The position numbers and the translations under genes are program-made. From NCBI GenBank assembly GCA_037576195.1, contig CM075103.1, positions 30,030,723 to 30,094,722 of the forward strand: a stretch of DNA of 64,000 bases. Direction: 5' to 3'. Shown in pieces: positions 32,895 to 45,300 of this stretch. This DNA comes from Phytoseiulus persimilis (lineage: Eukaryota; Arthropoda; Arachnida; Mesostigmata; Phytoseiidae). Numbering within the stretch: position 1 is the first letter of the stretch; every line of letters begins with the position of its first letter. Under the pieces are notes generated by a model. It was not told where the DNA came from and did no database searches. It saw nothing but the letters and a program-made list of their open reading frames with translations.

Positions 32895-35419
32895 ATGCCA
32901 GGAACCCCACCTGGAGCCACACTTGTTCGCATACGCTTCAAGATGAACTACTTTCCGCACTCCAGTCAGGATTTCTCTTCGACCGTGTCCGGAGGCCATG
33001 CAGTGGCATCTTCCTCGTCGCGAACGTATGTTCAGCATTCAGCCAACATGGATCCTGTGTTCATCTTCACTCCGGGAAACGTCGAAAACTTCGACAGTGC
33101 CCAGTGGGTTCACGCCAACGCACCATCTTCAGTCCTTCAAGCCGGTGAGAATCTCGGGGGCTTCCACACTACATCGGCCGGAACAACCTCTGGGTACCCG
33201 GAAAACGGCAACGGGCCTTTCCAGTCCCTCGGCCAGTCAACGAGCATGTGGCCTGATGTGCCGCCGGTGCAGGCGACTCAGAACGCTCATCCGGAACCAC
33301 AAGGAACGTCAGCAATGAGAAATCGAGGAGCGGTCGATGGCTTCCACCCGATCTCGGCCGGAACAACCGCTGGGTACTCGGCGAACGACCCCGGGTCTTC
33401 CCAGTTCCTCAGTCAGTCGACGGGCATGTGGTCTGGGATGCTGCCGGTGCAAGTGACTCAAAACGCTCACCTGGAACCCCGGAGAATTTCCGGAATGAGC
33501 CACGGTGGAGCGTTCGAGGGCGTCCACCCGATCTCGGCCGGAACGAAATCTGGGTACCCGGAGAACGGCGCCGGGCCTTCCCAGTCCCTCGGCCACTCAT
33601 GGAGCATGTGGCCTGGGATGCCGCCAGCGCAGGTGACACAGAACGCTCATCTGGAACCCCAAGGAACTCCCGGAATGGGCCACGGTTTCGCGAAACGAAT
33701 AAGCTCTGAGACCCGTACCGAAATTCATTCTCAAAGGAATCGAATTGTGATGCGGACAGAACAAGCCCTCAACAGCTCCGTCGGTGGAGAGTTCGGGGGC
33801 TCCGACACAATCTCGGCCGCTACGACTTCTGTGTATCCGGAGAACGGCTCCGGACATTTCCAGTACCTCGACCAGTCATCGATGCAAGTGCAAGTGACCC
33901 AGAATGTTCATCCGGAACCCCGAGGAACATCCGGAACGAGCCACGGTGTAGCGTCGAATGCTCAGCTGAATCCTCGGAGAACTTCCGGAGTGAACCACAG
34001 CAGAGAGATCTCCCAAGCGGCTGCTCACGAGGATCAGTGCGCAGTTTGTAACGCTGCCGCCACTGGAAAACATTACGGCGTTCTTTGCTGTGACGGTTGC
34101 AAGGGGTTCTTCAAACGTTCTGTGACAATGAAAGAGGGAGGAGACAACGTTCCGTACGAGTGTCAATACCAAAACTTCTGCGAGGTAAACGCTGAGAACC
34201 GAAACAAATGTCGAGCTTGTCGGTTGAAGAAGTGCTTCAGGATGGGGATGCGCCTACCCAGTGAGTTTCGTAAACTTGTTCATCTCTATTAGTCGCTCCG
34301 GGAATTATCTGAAAGAGAATACCAGCATACATTCTTTCTTACAGATCCGAATAGAACGACTGCGAACCCTCGACTAGCTACACGGGACGCGAATTTCGAG
34401 CAGCTAGCGAATGAGGCGCGTGCGGCTCTGCTAAACGCGAATTGCGAGCAGCCTGTGAGTATCCTCCTTCAGATCAACAAAGACATTCAACGATCCTTGA
34501 CGAAATCCAGAACCTTACCGGATGACAAGGTCATAACTCGCGAACCCTCTGATTATTAAGAAATTATCTTCTTCCACAGTTGCACCAAGCTTGGGAGCCC
34601 GGACGGCCTTACACACCAGTGCTCATCACAAGGCACATCATTCAGGCTTTCGACAGATTCTTGGAGAGCCTCGTAGCGTGGGCCAAAGCCACCCCAACGC
34701 TTTGCAGAGTCACCGAGGAGAGTAGAGCGATTCTGGTAGAAGGAGGTGCTACCGAAATCTTCCTACTGGACATGTTGCAGCGCTCTCAAGACCACACATA
34801 CTTCGACCTGGGCTGTAGCCTCATGTTCGTCGGCCATGTGGGGGATGATATCCTTGAACCAGATTATGTGCAAATGACGTCGCTCTTCTCGACGCTTTCC
34901 GGGGTTAAACGGCACAAGGTCACCCCGAGGGAGTTCGCGTACCTTCGGGCGATGAGCCTTTTCAATCATCGTGAGTATTTCCCTTCAGCCTTCCAGCACC
35001 CTATCTTGTTAGCATGAAGGTGTGGAATATTCGTCATCAATCCAGCTGGTGTCGAGCAACTGGGTATAAACTTTCTTTCTCCCTCTTCCTCATAGGCGTC
35101 AAGGAACCCGAAGACCATCAACGAATGAGTCTCCTCGCTAAACATTTGACACAGAAGCTGGAGATTGAGAAAACCGACGGGGAAGGCCGAGAAAAAGGGC
35201 GATTTGCGAAGCTCATGTTGATTTGGCGCAACCTATCATTCTTGGCCCGAAAGCTCCAAGTCCATCTCCGTAATACCGGGGTGAGTGAGGAGTCCTCACA
35301 AAGAGAAGTATCCTTATCGATATTTCCCGTTGCAATCGTACAAGGTTCGCTGAAACTGGGTTCTTTTGCAGGCACTTGACAGCTCTCGCATCAAAGCTAT
35401 GCTCCGGAATTCTTGTTGA
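32895..35419 (+). CDS. Nuclear receptor, NR2 (NR2E-like), five exons
   Basis: A ligand-regulated or orphan nuclear transcription factor. Exons are 32895-34260, 34345-34454, 34580-34970, 35096-35280 and 35372-35419. All introns are GT-AG, and the joined length is 2100 bases, 699 residues plus stop. The DNA-binding domain starts near residue 382 with two C4 fingers, P-box CDGCKGFFKRS and the second-finger end RNKCRACRLKKC. RACRLKKC is typical of NR2E receptors (tailless, dissatisfaction group). The linker between fingers (VTMKEGGDNVPYE) is about five residues longer than usual. The ligand-binding domain is recognisable from helix 3-4 (FLESLVAWAKATPTL) through helix 8 (FAYLRAMSLFN) to helices 9-11 (FAKLMLIWRNLSFLARKL). 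The short last exon supplies the C-terminal helix. The N-terminal region is made of tandem repeats. The start at 32895 is the first ATG in frame; 32943 is an alternative. Confidence 0.88.
33159..33920 (+). repeat. Four coding tandem repeats in the receptor N-terminus
   Basis: Units start at 33159, 33339 and 33519 with an exact 180-base period (60 residues). A fourth divergent unit starts near 33798 after an unrelated stretch (about 33690-33790). Each unit contains a GxHxxSAGT-SGYPENG block followed by MWPGMPPVQVTQNAHLEP. The repeats stay in frame and are rich in Gly, Pro, Ser and Gln, suiting a disordered activation region. Confidence 0.88.
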
Positions 35420-35495
35420 GGAAAAAATAGGCGTCAAAAACCGTGGGAAACTCAAAGCGAGTGCTGCCCCAAAACCGAGTTCACCGGCTACACTG

Positions 35496-35501
35496 AATAA
35501 A
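35496..35501 (+). terminator. Polyadenylation signal of the nuclear receptor gene
   Basis: AATAAA occurs 77 bases after the stop codon and is followed by T-rich sequence (TTGTTTTCC), the expected arrangement for a short 3' UTR. Confidence 0.6.
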
Positions 35502-35935
35502 TTGTTTTCCTCTTCGTTTACCAGTTCTATTTTCATTCCATAGTTAATTCGCCCCGCAGGTACAGGCCCTCGCACCGAGTCCTAGGCCTCGACTTGAAAT
35601 TGAGCCATACAGGGTGGCGTTTTTCAGTTGAAAATTCCCGAGCCCGATTTCGTTTTGGCCGTAATTTAGTCAATTCTCGGAGTTTTAGCGCAGAAATGCG
35701 CTTTCCTTCCGGCTTGTTCGGTGGGGTGTAACTGGGAGTGGAACGAAAAAATCGCAGCGGGAGGCCTTCAAGATTTTTGCAGACCGGGGGAAGTTTGAAT
35801 CAATTTTAGATTCCATGTGATTAATCTCGGTGGGGTCTACGCCAATCTGCCACAAGTTTTCGCGGATGGATGCATTCGGGCGCCATATTTAAATAGTCTC
35901 GCATAGTGTGCTGCTCGGCTACCCTGGGTGCTATA
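35502..35935. other. Spacer between the receptor gene and hAT 1
   Basis: No gene or repeat was recognised in this stretch. Confidence 0.5.
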
Positions 35936-35943
35936 ACCATGAC

Positions 35944-38361
35944 TAGGGCTGGACGTTCATCGCGGCATTTCAGCCGGGAATTCGCGGCATGATCGCGGGA
36001 TTCTGTCTACGGTGAATCGTGTGGGAGAGGGTGAAAGCCACCATGCTTCGTGGCAAGAAACCTACCAGTACAAGGAGAACTTATATTTATTTCAAATTCT
36101 CGACCGACGAGAAGTTTGAGTATGACATCACGGAGCACCCATCACAAGTCAAAGCACATTGTTCTGATATAAGAAGTTGTACATGGAGAGGTTGTCGTCC
36201 TTTATCGAGCGTCTGTCGTTGCGAAGAACACCGGCATATTGGCTCAAGGACCTCTCTGTAGCGACGCTGTTGATCGGCACGCTCAGACGCACAAGAGCTA
36301 TCTCGGAGAGCTCTGGAAACTGTAGTGAAGCACTGCACCACAATCCAGTCGGGTTGCTAGATGGGAGCAGGTCTTTAACTGTGGACAGGTACATTTGGAG
36401 CTCCGTCTTGCCCAAATCATTGTCTTCAAACCCCGGTATATTGTCGAAGACGAATTCCAGGGAAATCCTGACCAGGTTTGCTTTCGATGGGTCGAACACG
36501 CGGCATGCTCGGAAGAAATCTGCAGCGGGTTGTCGGAACTTCGCACTAGCATTCGCTGTCAGATAATGTCGTAACTTCGTCGAGGACTTCGTGCGGCGTT
36601 AGTGCATTCGAGATTATCTGCATGAGTTTGAAACGCATTGAACCATTCACTGAGCAATGTCAACTCGTCCATGACTAAGTGCGCACGAATATCGTTTCTC
36701 TCATTCTTCGTCAGCGTTGCTATCAGATGAGGAACATACTTCTTCAGTTGAGCCAGTTGCTCTTTCACTTCGTAGGAGCTACACAAGCTCCCTACCGAGT
36801 ATATGGCTGAAATAAAAGTGCCGGAGACCTCACGTCCGGAGAACTCAGAGTACTCGTCCAGATAATCGGCGTGATAGAGGGCCGCTCTGAACCAGCTATT
36901 CTACCTCGTGGCAACAGGCGTAGGAGGAAGTTTAACTGGCTTTGCGTGATCATGTAAGAATTGCTTGAATCTCGCTTTCCGAGCCGGACACGCTGTGAAA
37001 GCCCTCTTGACAGAAGAAACTAAATTGTTGACCTCCTGGAATGATGAATCCCACACTTCGTTCACGAGATTCAGAATATGGGCAAAGCAGGTCACATGAA
37101 CGCCATTGAGGAAAATGGCTTCAAGAGAGCATTGCCACGCCTTAGTCATGTAAGTCGCGTTATCCGTAACGAATGCGCTGATCTTCAAAGGTGGAATCCC
37201 GTACTTCTGTATTACTTTCAACAACGAGTCAGCGATCGTCTTGAAATTCGTTACTTTGAGTACGACACTCAAGTAAGAAGGCTCCGACCTTGGTTCCTCC
37301 GGGTTCGCAGCATGGAACTGCGAGCACGTTCAGGATATAACGATCCTCCACGTCAGTTGTCTCGTCGCAGACGATTGCAACAGATTTCTTCTTCCCGAGA
37401 AGAGCTCGGATATTCCTGACGTGGACATCGAAGGCTACGGGTGAATAGTTGCGGCGCGGAATACTTGCTGATGGTATCGATCCACAGGACCTCAAATTGG
37501 TCTCCAGGAAGTTTTTCAGCGTGGGATTATCGAGAGCGTGTAACGGGACGTTGCCAGCAGCAAAGGCTTCGACTAGACTCACGAGTGTGGCTTGTTGCTC
37601 CTCTTCCGCTCCGACGAATCTTCGTAAAGTTTCCACAAGAGTGACCTGCAGTTTTGATTTCTTGGCATCGGCGCTCCGGCGTTTTTGCTCCCTCCTTCTA
37701 TGACCTGAGCTCTTGAGATGTTTTGAACAACTGTCTTTACGCTTGTAATCTACAGGGATACTGCATGTGGTGCAGAAAAGACGGTCAACCGTTGCATTGA
37801 AAGTCCCGTTTGGGAATTCCTCCGCCCGCATCCTGGGAGTCACGTGGATTGCCGCTTTAGCTGTTGAGCTGTGTGCACTCATGGTTGCAGAGGCGTTGAG
37901 TAGGCTCCGTGGAGACAAGATGTTGCTCTCGTTCAACTCTACATAACGAAGACGTAACCTGCGTATCACAGCTTCCGCACGGCTTCGCCGCTCTGTTTAC
38001 ATTCTGACGGTCGTGATTGCCCGCACAAACTCTCAACGACACGCGTCGATATGAAATGTGCTGGCAGAGAACGAGAGAGAGAGAGAGGAAGAGTGGGCGT
38101 ACATCTCAACTCGTTGCGATACCGCTGACCACTGGCTTCATCGATTCGTGGCTTATTCTCGACCGATCGCTCCAAGTTTTTCGTTATTTTTTAGGGAATC
38201 GGTTCTCTCGCTGAAAACGGGTATTTTTTCGACTTCAAGTAGAACTCCAGCGGAATTTTATCGTGGCCGTTGAAGGCCGCAATTCGCGGAAGGAAGAAAA
38301 TCCCGCGGTAAGTCCCGGATATTGGCGCGGCCATCGCGGCCGCGACGAACGTCCAGCCCTA
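35944..38361 (-). mobile_element. hAT transposon 1, full length with degraded transposase
   Basis: The terminal inverted repeats start TAGGGCTGGACGTTC and are flanked by near-identical 8-bp target repeats, ACCATGAC (35936-35943) and CCCATGAC (38362-38369). The minus strand encodes a zinc-finger N-terminus with FCTTC and H-xx-H near 37770-37700, then CDETTDVEDRYILNV (first catalytic Asp region). FVTDNATYMTKA and CFAHILNLVNEVW follow. The C-terminal hAT dimerisation region (SVATERSLSQYAGVLRNDRR) lies near 36270-36210. The transposase is broken by a frame change near 37250, an in-frame TAG at 36899-36901 and a frame change near 36530. The catalytic motifs are conserved, so the break is not very old. 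The family resembles DUF4371-type hATs. Confidence 0.85.
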
Positions 38362-38375
38362 CCCATGACTGGCGG

Positions 38376-38470
38376 GTAGGCTTTGCAGCCGTTATTCAAT
38401 CGCGGTTAATGACCGCAATAACCGCGAGCGAATGGCGGTTATGTCCGCATTTAACCGCAATTTTCAACCG
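38376..38470. repeat. hAT-like end with CGGTTA motif array
   Basis: It starts TAGGCTTTGCAGCCGTTATT and then carries CGGTTA or TAACCG about every 15-25 bases up to 38458. A similar 5' end (TAGGCTTCGCAGCGGTTATT) lies at 39353 in the same orientation. Sub-terminal motif arrays of this kind are usual transposase-binding regions of hAT elements. No matching right end was found. Confidence 0.45.
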
Positions 38471-38799
38471 AACTCAAAATCGAGGGTTTATCTTATCTGA
38501 CAAGCATATGATTGTTCGGGAAAGCGTATCATCTGATGAGCATACTCAGGAGGACTGAGATCTGGAATTAGGCGCTGATAATTGAACAGAGATGAACTGA
38601 CAGACGTGAAATATGCTCTCAGCATTCAGCTCGGCTCAGCGGATTTGCAGAGACAATGCTCCGCGGAAATGTGATCTAATGATATTTGAGCAGAACTTTC
38701 GGGATTCATGAGACGATCGACTCTGCTCGGCATATCTAGTTCGCTCGCCGAAATAGTGACATCTTGTGTGATGGCTTCCGTTAAGCGAAGTTCTAATGT
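38471..38799. other. Spacer without recognised gene
   Basis: No gene or defined repeat was seen. The stretch may belong to the pogo-type relic that follows. Confidence 0.35.
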
Positions 38800-38808
38800 G
38801 GTTCCGAA

Positions 38809-39018
38809 ATGAAGACTCGACCAGCAATCATACCTGGAGATCTCACACATCACCTACAGCCTCTTGATGTTTCCATTAACAGGCCGCCCAATGACTCCAT
38901 GAGAGAGCACTGTACGCGGTGGACTCAATCTTTCAGACAGAAGGTCTACGCATCCGGTGAGATCAAGAAACCAAGCAGAGTGAGAGTAGCTATTATGTGC
39001 GTCGCACCCGCATGTTAA
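38809..39018 (+). mobile_element. Pogo/Tigger-type transposase fragment (DDE_1)
   Basis: A 69-codon frame contains AIIPGDLTHHLQPLDVSINR followed by a basic segment and GEIKKPSRVRVA. This is the conserved C-terminal part of DDE_1 transposases of the pogo/Tigger group (the PGG-T---QPLDV-IN block). The rest of the transposase is missing. It is a short relic between two hAT elements. Confidence 0.75.
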
Positions 39019-39352
39019 GGCATCCATTGAAGAATCGTGATGGAGTCCTCCGAGATAACGGGGATCTCTGACGCTCGGGCACAGCAACGATGATCTCAGA
39101 GCCCAAAGCAGCGACTTGGAGTCCGAGAAAGCTGCGAGCTGCTCGAGGTAGGACATTCGGGAGGGCATTGACAGTGTGAGACTGGTTCCCAAAGAAGTAC
39201 AAGGGAATCAGGACATCGAGAAATCTGAGAGCATCGCGGGAGGTTGGACCCGAAGTTTCTGACTATATTCATCGGATGGGAGGCTCTTCAATACAATTGA
39301 TCTAGGCTGTTCTAGATTATGCAATTGTGTCGAAAATTTTGTGACTTGCGAT

Positions 39353-42300
39353 TAGGCTTCGCAGCGGTTATTCCACCGCGAGCAATCGAGAGCGTATCTC
39401 GGCGACTCACAGGAGCAGGATTTCCAAATCAGCTGCTCCTCCCGAGATCGCGACTTCGGAGAGAGTGGGCGCCACTCCTCCGTGCTATTCTCTACACGGT
39501 GTAAGCATTGTCGTTCCCTATCGGAAGCTTCCGCACGTGATCTGCTCGTTTCGCCTCGGACTCCGAGGCAGACATCCGATTTCTCGGAACGCAGGTACGC
39601 AGGAACGGCGTTCCTTCGGTACGCGAGGAACGCTATCTTAAGCATGCGTTCCAAAGGAACGCAAGGAACGCACCACGAATAATGACTGAAAACCAACTCA
39701 AATGCCAAGGGGAGCAATCCTCGAGAGCAGACGACTCGACTCGTGAAGGTGATGATGATGATCTTTGCTGGAAAGACACAAAAACTGTGGATTTCGACTT
39801 TTTCAGCTTTCCCGAAGAAATAAAGCGAAATTACGACCGGGACGAGGAAGAAGATGAAGTAATTTCTGTAAAGCTCGACATTTCCAGTCATATCTGTCAT
39901 CGAACCTTCCACGGCAGGTCTCCCGGTTTTCCGGAAAAAATCGAAAAACCAAGTGGATCTCGCTGTACTGCGCTGCAACAGACGGGGTGTCTCGGCGATC
40001 GTCGAAGCGACAGGGAGAAGGGCCCATAGTCGCATGAGCTGCAGAGAAGGGAAAAAGAATTCCCTCAGGAGAGAGTCAGGTTGTCAGATCGAACTCTTAA
40101 ATCTTGAAAGCGCCGGGAGGAAGATCTAACACATGGTAAAAACATTGTTTGTCGGCTCAACGAGCTTCGTGGATCTATTCTCTTACCCACGAGCGAAATC
40201 GAGATAAAATTGAACATATCCAACGAGACCACTCAGAGGCAGTTCGAAAGGCGCTCAACAATGTCAGAGAGGAACGATCTCCAAAATCGTGAAGCCGTGA
40301 AACGGGACAAACTTCTAGGACCAATGTGATCCCACTCTATCGGCTCATATTCCACAAAAAGGATACGGAAAATAATGAGACCCGACCAACAAGAATGTTC
40401 GGGGCAATCTGAAAAGCGCCCAGGCGGTCCGATTGCACGAGAGTTCTCAGGGTTTCTATGACCGGAGAGAACAGCGGAGCGAGTCAGAGTGCTCCGATAC
40501 ACACAGACTGTCTCCTCATCCAGGTTCCACTAGGCAATGCGGTGGACCAATGCGTCCAATGAAAGATCAGAAGACTGCATGTGGAAAGAGAAAAACCTAG
40601 CGAGAGATGAGATAATGAATAAGAAGGAACGACGAGAGGGACACTCTCGAAGTTGGATTGTGTCTGCTTTTTGTGCGTCCAAGCAGCCCTAGCAGTCCCT
40701 TCGCCCCGAGTGCCGTCCGGATCCCTGAGTTCCATCCCGCACTCCAGAACTAGCACACTCGGCTCCCCCAGCGAACCTGAGCTTCCCCATGCACGAGACT
40801 TGGCGGACAGCAGTAGCATCGTCACAATAGCAATGGAAACTTCCTCGTCGCTTCTTGTTGTTCGACTTGTTTTCGGGTTGTCGGGTGCCGAGGATTTAGG
40901 TGTAAAGGTTTCTCGCTGTCTCTTGTTTCTTCGCTCTTCATCAAATACCATCTTCGCATCTGAAGTTCCCTCGTTCCTGCGAACCATGGCGCTAGATAAT
41001 GAGCTCTGCGAGATGGAAATGAGCAAGAACCACAGCAACATGGGATCAGACCCCACAGGTTGGGATGGAAAGTTCTTATTCGTCTCCCCCCGGACGACTC
41101 CGCAATTCAGCTGTTCCTGAATAAAATGATGTTTTTCAAATGGCTGATGGTTTCGCAACACTTCATGGCTTCGGTGCCCCTTTTCTGGACGCATTGGAAA
41201 TAGCTTGGGCAGCGATCTAATGACATTGACACATGCGGTTCCGCTGACCTTCCGAAAGCTGCCGCTTCATCTGATTTTCACTCTCGCTTTTGTCCCCAGG
41301 GTCCTCTATCGGAAAGTTCGGCTGAGTCCGATTCGGAGGAAAGAGAGATCGAGTCTTCGTCGAACACAAGAACAGCCGAGTTGAGTAAGTCTCATCACCC
41401 GATAAATCCAGAATCGAAGCATGGGTCTTCGTGAAGTTTTCTGACTTTGAACCCATATGGTTTCTGGATGCATTCATTTTTCCATTTGTTACAGATCAGC
41501 GCATCAGGCATCAATTCATAATCAGCAAAGGCCGCAAGGCGAAGGCGCAGTGCAAGCGTTGTGATCACCCAGTAACCAGTGTCAACTGCAGCGTTACGGC
41601 TATGAAGAAGCATCTCGCTTCGCACGAAAAACGAGATTCAATGCGTGAATCTTCACATCCATCAGCAGTGAAGATCACGGCCAACTTAAAGCAATGGCTG
41701 ATCGCTGCACTGGTCGCGGTGCTCCACATTTCGTCCCAGGCCATGTCTCACCCAATGGTAAGACTCCTGTTCTGGATGGCCAAGCTTGGCACTGTGAACG
41801 CCAGCATCGCATGTCAGATGACAGATGCGGAGTTCGTGAGGGTGCAGGACCTTTTGAAAACTGAATTGAAAGAGCTCAAACGATAGGGAGCCGTCTTCAC
41901 CATCATGGTCGATGAGTGGAGTCGGCGGCAAAAGCGTTTCGTGGGGGTCATACTCTATTCGAGCATGCCAATCTCGTGCCTGGGCAAGAGTTCCCTCGAG
42001 CTTTTGGCTCGTTTCTGAGAGCAAGGCACAGCCGAAAACCTCCTCCTTGCTATTCGGGACGTCCTGAAGGCCTACGATCTTGATTTCCGCGACATTTACG
42101 GTTTGACTACAGATGCAGCTTCCGCAATGGTGAAGATTGGGAAGCCTATAGCCGAAGAAAGAGGAGCGAAACCATTCTACCACCAAAAGTGTTATGCCCA
42201 TGGCATACACTTGGCGGTTTTGGAGACTCTGAATGGAAAAGAGCAGGGTGAGAAGGAGGAGAATTTCTCAACTCGGCCCTCGGGCTTCGGTCGTTTCGGA

Positions 42301-45300
42301 ATCGACGCGGATGATTTTACAAGAGACGAACAGGAAGAAGAGGAAATCTTCCAAGCTCCTACCCCGAGTGATTTCCAGCATGAGATCGGAATCACGGACA
42401 GTGGCCACTGGGCTCTGATTAAGAAGATCAGATTAATCGCACAGGAGTTGCGTCAAAGCGGCTCGAAGTCTGATCAGTTCGAGCTCATATGTCGGAGAAA
42501 CAACGTGAAAGCCCTGAAGCTGTTTTCGAACCTCACCCACCGGTGGGATAGCACTCTCGATATGCTTGAGCGCTTCCTAGAATTAGAAACTCCTTTACGC
42601 TGCTATTTCCATCACAGAGAAGAAAACTTCCCTCTCTCTGAATCAGAGATGGGTACTGTACGTACAATTCTGCCAGCGCTTAAGATCGTCGCTGAAGCTT
42701 CGACCAGACTCCAGAAAGCAAATGCCACATTATTGGTTGCGGAATCGATTCTCGGGGTAAGAAAACTCGACAAACAAACTTTCGATGCGATAGAAATGGG
42801 CGAGTATATTGATGGAAGCTTCCGCTAGATGAGGGATTCGTTTCCATCTCAGTATACATTCACTCGTCTTGACAAGGACTCGTCGAAGCACGCTTTCATT
42901 GGAAATCTTTTGGCTAATTCAGAGAAGCACGTTGCTAAGCGGAGAACAATTGCTTCGCGGTGTGCGATGTACATCAAGACTCGAGAAATCGGACACTCCT
43001 CCATGACCGACTGGAGCAATCGGACGAGATCGGAACTATCGCGGGAGAGCTCAAGAAATTCGTCCTCGACAACGAACATTCGGAGGAAGCGCGGGACTCA
43101 GAGCAGGACGACGACGATCTCGACTCCTCATATGAAGCCTTTTCTCGGAAATTCTTCCGATCTCGAAGGACTTCTAAGCGCCGCAAGGTCACCAATGTTG
43201 AAGAGGAGGCCAGACAGCGAGTGGAGCTGCTGATGGAAATGTTCGAAAAAGACGATGAGGGAGACGTTGCCATGAGTCGGATTCCGCTGAAAATGCGCGC
43301 ACTTCTCGATACCCTTCCGTCAACAAGCGCTCCTGTGGAGAGGACCTTCAGTAAAGCTCGACATCAGCAGCGATTCAACCAAGAACGACTGGATGACGAT
43401 CGAGCCGCGAGGAAGCTGACACTCCGCGACTTCTACTATCACAACAAACCAGGGGACGAGTTCATGAATAAGCATGGGATGGAATTCACAACTTCTACCG
43501 CTCCCTCAGTCGTCCGGTCGCGATCATCCAGTCCAGTTTTCGGGAACCCAGAAGGACAGTCAAACAGGTTTGTCTAGAACGTTCATTCGACGATCGCCGA
43601 GACATCCCGTCTGTTGCAGCGCTGTATATCGAGATCCATTTGGTTTTTCGATTTTTCTGGAAAACCGGGAGACCTGCCGTGGAAGGTTCGATGACAAATA
43701 TCACTGGAAATGTCGAGCGCTTCAGAAATTACTTCAGCTTCTTCATCGTCACGGTCATAATCCCGCACTATCCCTTCGAGAACGCTAAAAAAAAGTCGAA
43801 ATTCACATTTTCACGCCTTTCCAGCAGAGATCATCGTCATCACCAACACGAGTCGAGTCGCCTGCTTTCGCGGATTGCTCCCCTTGGCATTGGAATTTAT
43901 TCTCAGTCCTAATTCGCGCTGCGTTCCTTTGGAACGCATGCCTGAGATAGCGTTCCTTGCGTACCAAAGGAACGCCGTTCCTGCGTACCTGCGTTCCGAA
44001 AAATCGGATGTCTGCTCGGAGCTGTCGTGAGGAATGATTCTTGCCTGAAACCAATCTGTGACTGTGAGCGCTTTGAAAATGTTTTCGCGCAGAGACGAGC
44101 ATGAGGAGTTCCGCACCCTTCGTAACCCAAAGAGTTGGGTATGGTGTTGGTATCAAAAGGGCTCAGATAAGGCTCGATGCATCATTTGTCTCAAAGTGAG
44201 TTCTCGAGGCTTCTTCCAGCGAGCACTGATGAGTGATCGAACCGCGAGGCTCATATCCACTGGTGCATACTAGGAATTCGTTCGATCATGGGTTCGCTAT
44301 CGCGTATTATTCACCTCATAGATCCCAAAAATCTCACCGATGACTTGCGAGAACGAAACATGCAGCAGTCACGATTTCCAGATTCTGAAAAGTGCCAGAA
44401 GCACGAGCACGCTCATAGTACACTTGGAGAAACAACACGAGATCAATAAGTTCAGTCCGGTTCCCGAATCTAAGGGACAGGCCACGCTCCATCGATTTGT
44501 CGCCGATACATCTGTCCTGGGGAATCCGCATGAAATTCCAGAAGAGGAGGAACTTTGGGATAACACGGGAGCTTCGAACACATGCAGGCCGTTGAAGAAA
44601 ACAAAGCAAGCGCCAACTGATAGTTTCCTCACCAGGAAGCACAGTCTTCGGAGCGAAATCCTTCGTCTGGTTTCCGAATCGAATATAAGCTTATATCAAA
44701 TTATTTCGGATCCTTTGAGGAGAGTGTTGAGTCTCGCATACCCCGCTGATCCGCCGCCTCCCAAGTCAATCGCCACGGTGAGGAAGATTATACAGGAGGA
44801 AGCAGCGAAAGTTCGGAATGATCTACGGATGTCGCTCACGGTTGTTCGCCAGAAAGGTTCGACTATTTTCACGGGAATGTCTTCATCTATCACGCTCATT
44901 CCGACGCCCTATCCTTCTAGCAGCCGTCGTCATTATATATAACGTTATTGTATAATATTCATTGGTCACAAAGTCTCTCTTTCGTTCGATGAGACTACCG
45001 TTCTCGGGACAGACCGATACCTCACCGTTAACGTACATCATTCTGAACAAATCTTCGGGGCTTCCAAAGTCGCTCCTCTCGGCCTTGTTAGAGTCGAAAA
45101 TCGAGCCACGGGAGAATATTTGGGAGACATCATCAACCAGCGATTACGTCGTTTCGGTCTCTCGACGGAACATGTGATAGCGGCCGCGACTGATGAAGCC
45201 TCTAATGTCCTAAGGGCAGTCGACTTGATGAGCCTTGGAAGACAGAAATGCTACGCCCACGGGCTGGATCTTGTGGTGAAGAAAACCATCTACGGTCGGG

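Noticed and set aside
38078-38093. GA microsatellite as a regulatory element
   Set aside because: It lies within the hAT 1 interior and is a simple run of about eight GA units without further context.
39352-40035. 227-codon minus-strand frame
   Set aside because: It runs through the left terminal repeat of hAT 3 and out into flanking DNA with no recognisable domain; treated as a shadow frame.
40484-41194. 236-codon minus-strand frame
   Set aside because: It lies inside hAT 3 opposite its coding strand, overlaps a plus frame of 155 codons, and shows no family motif.
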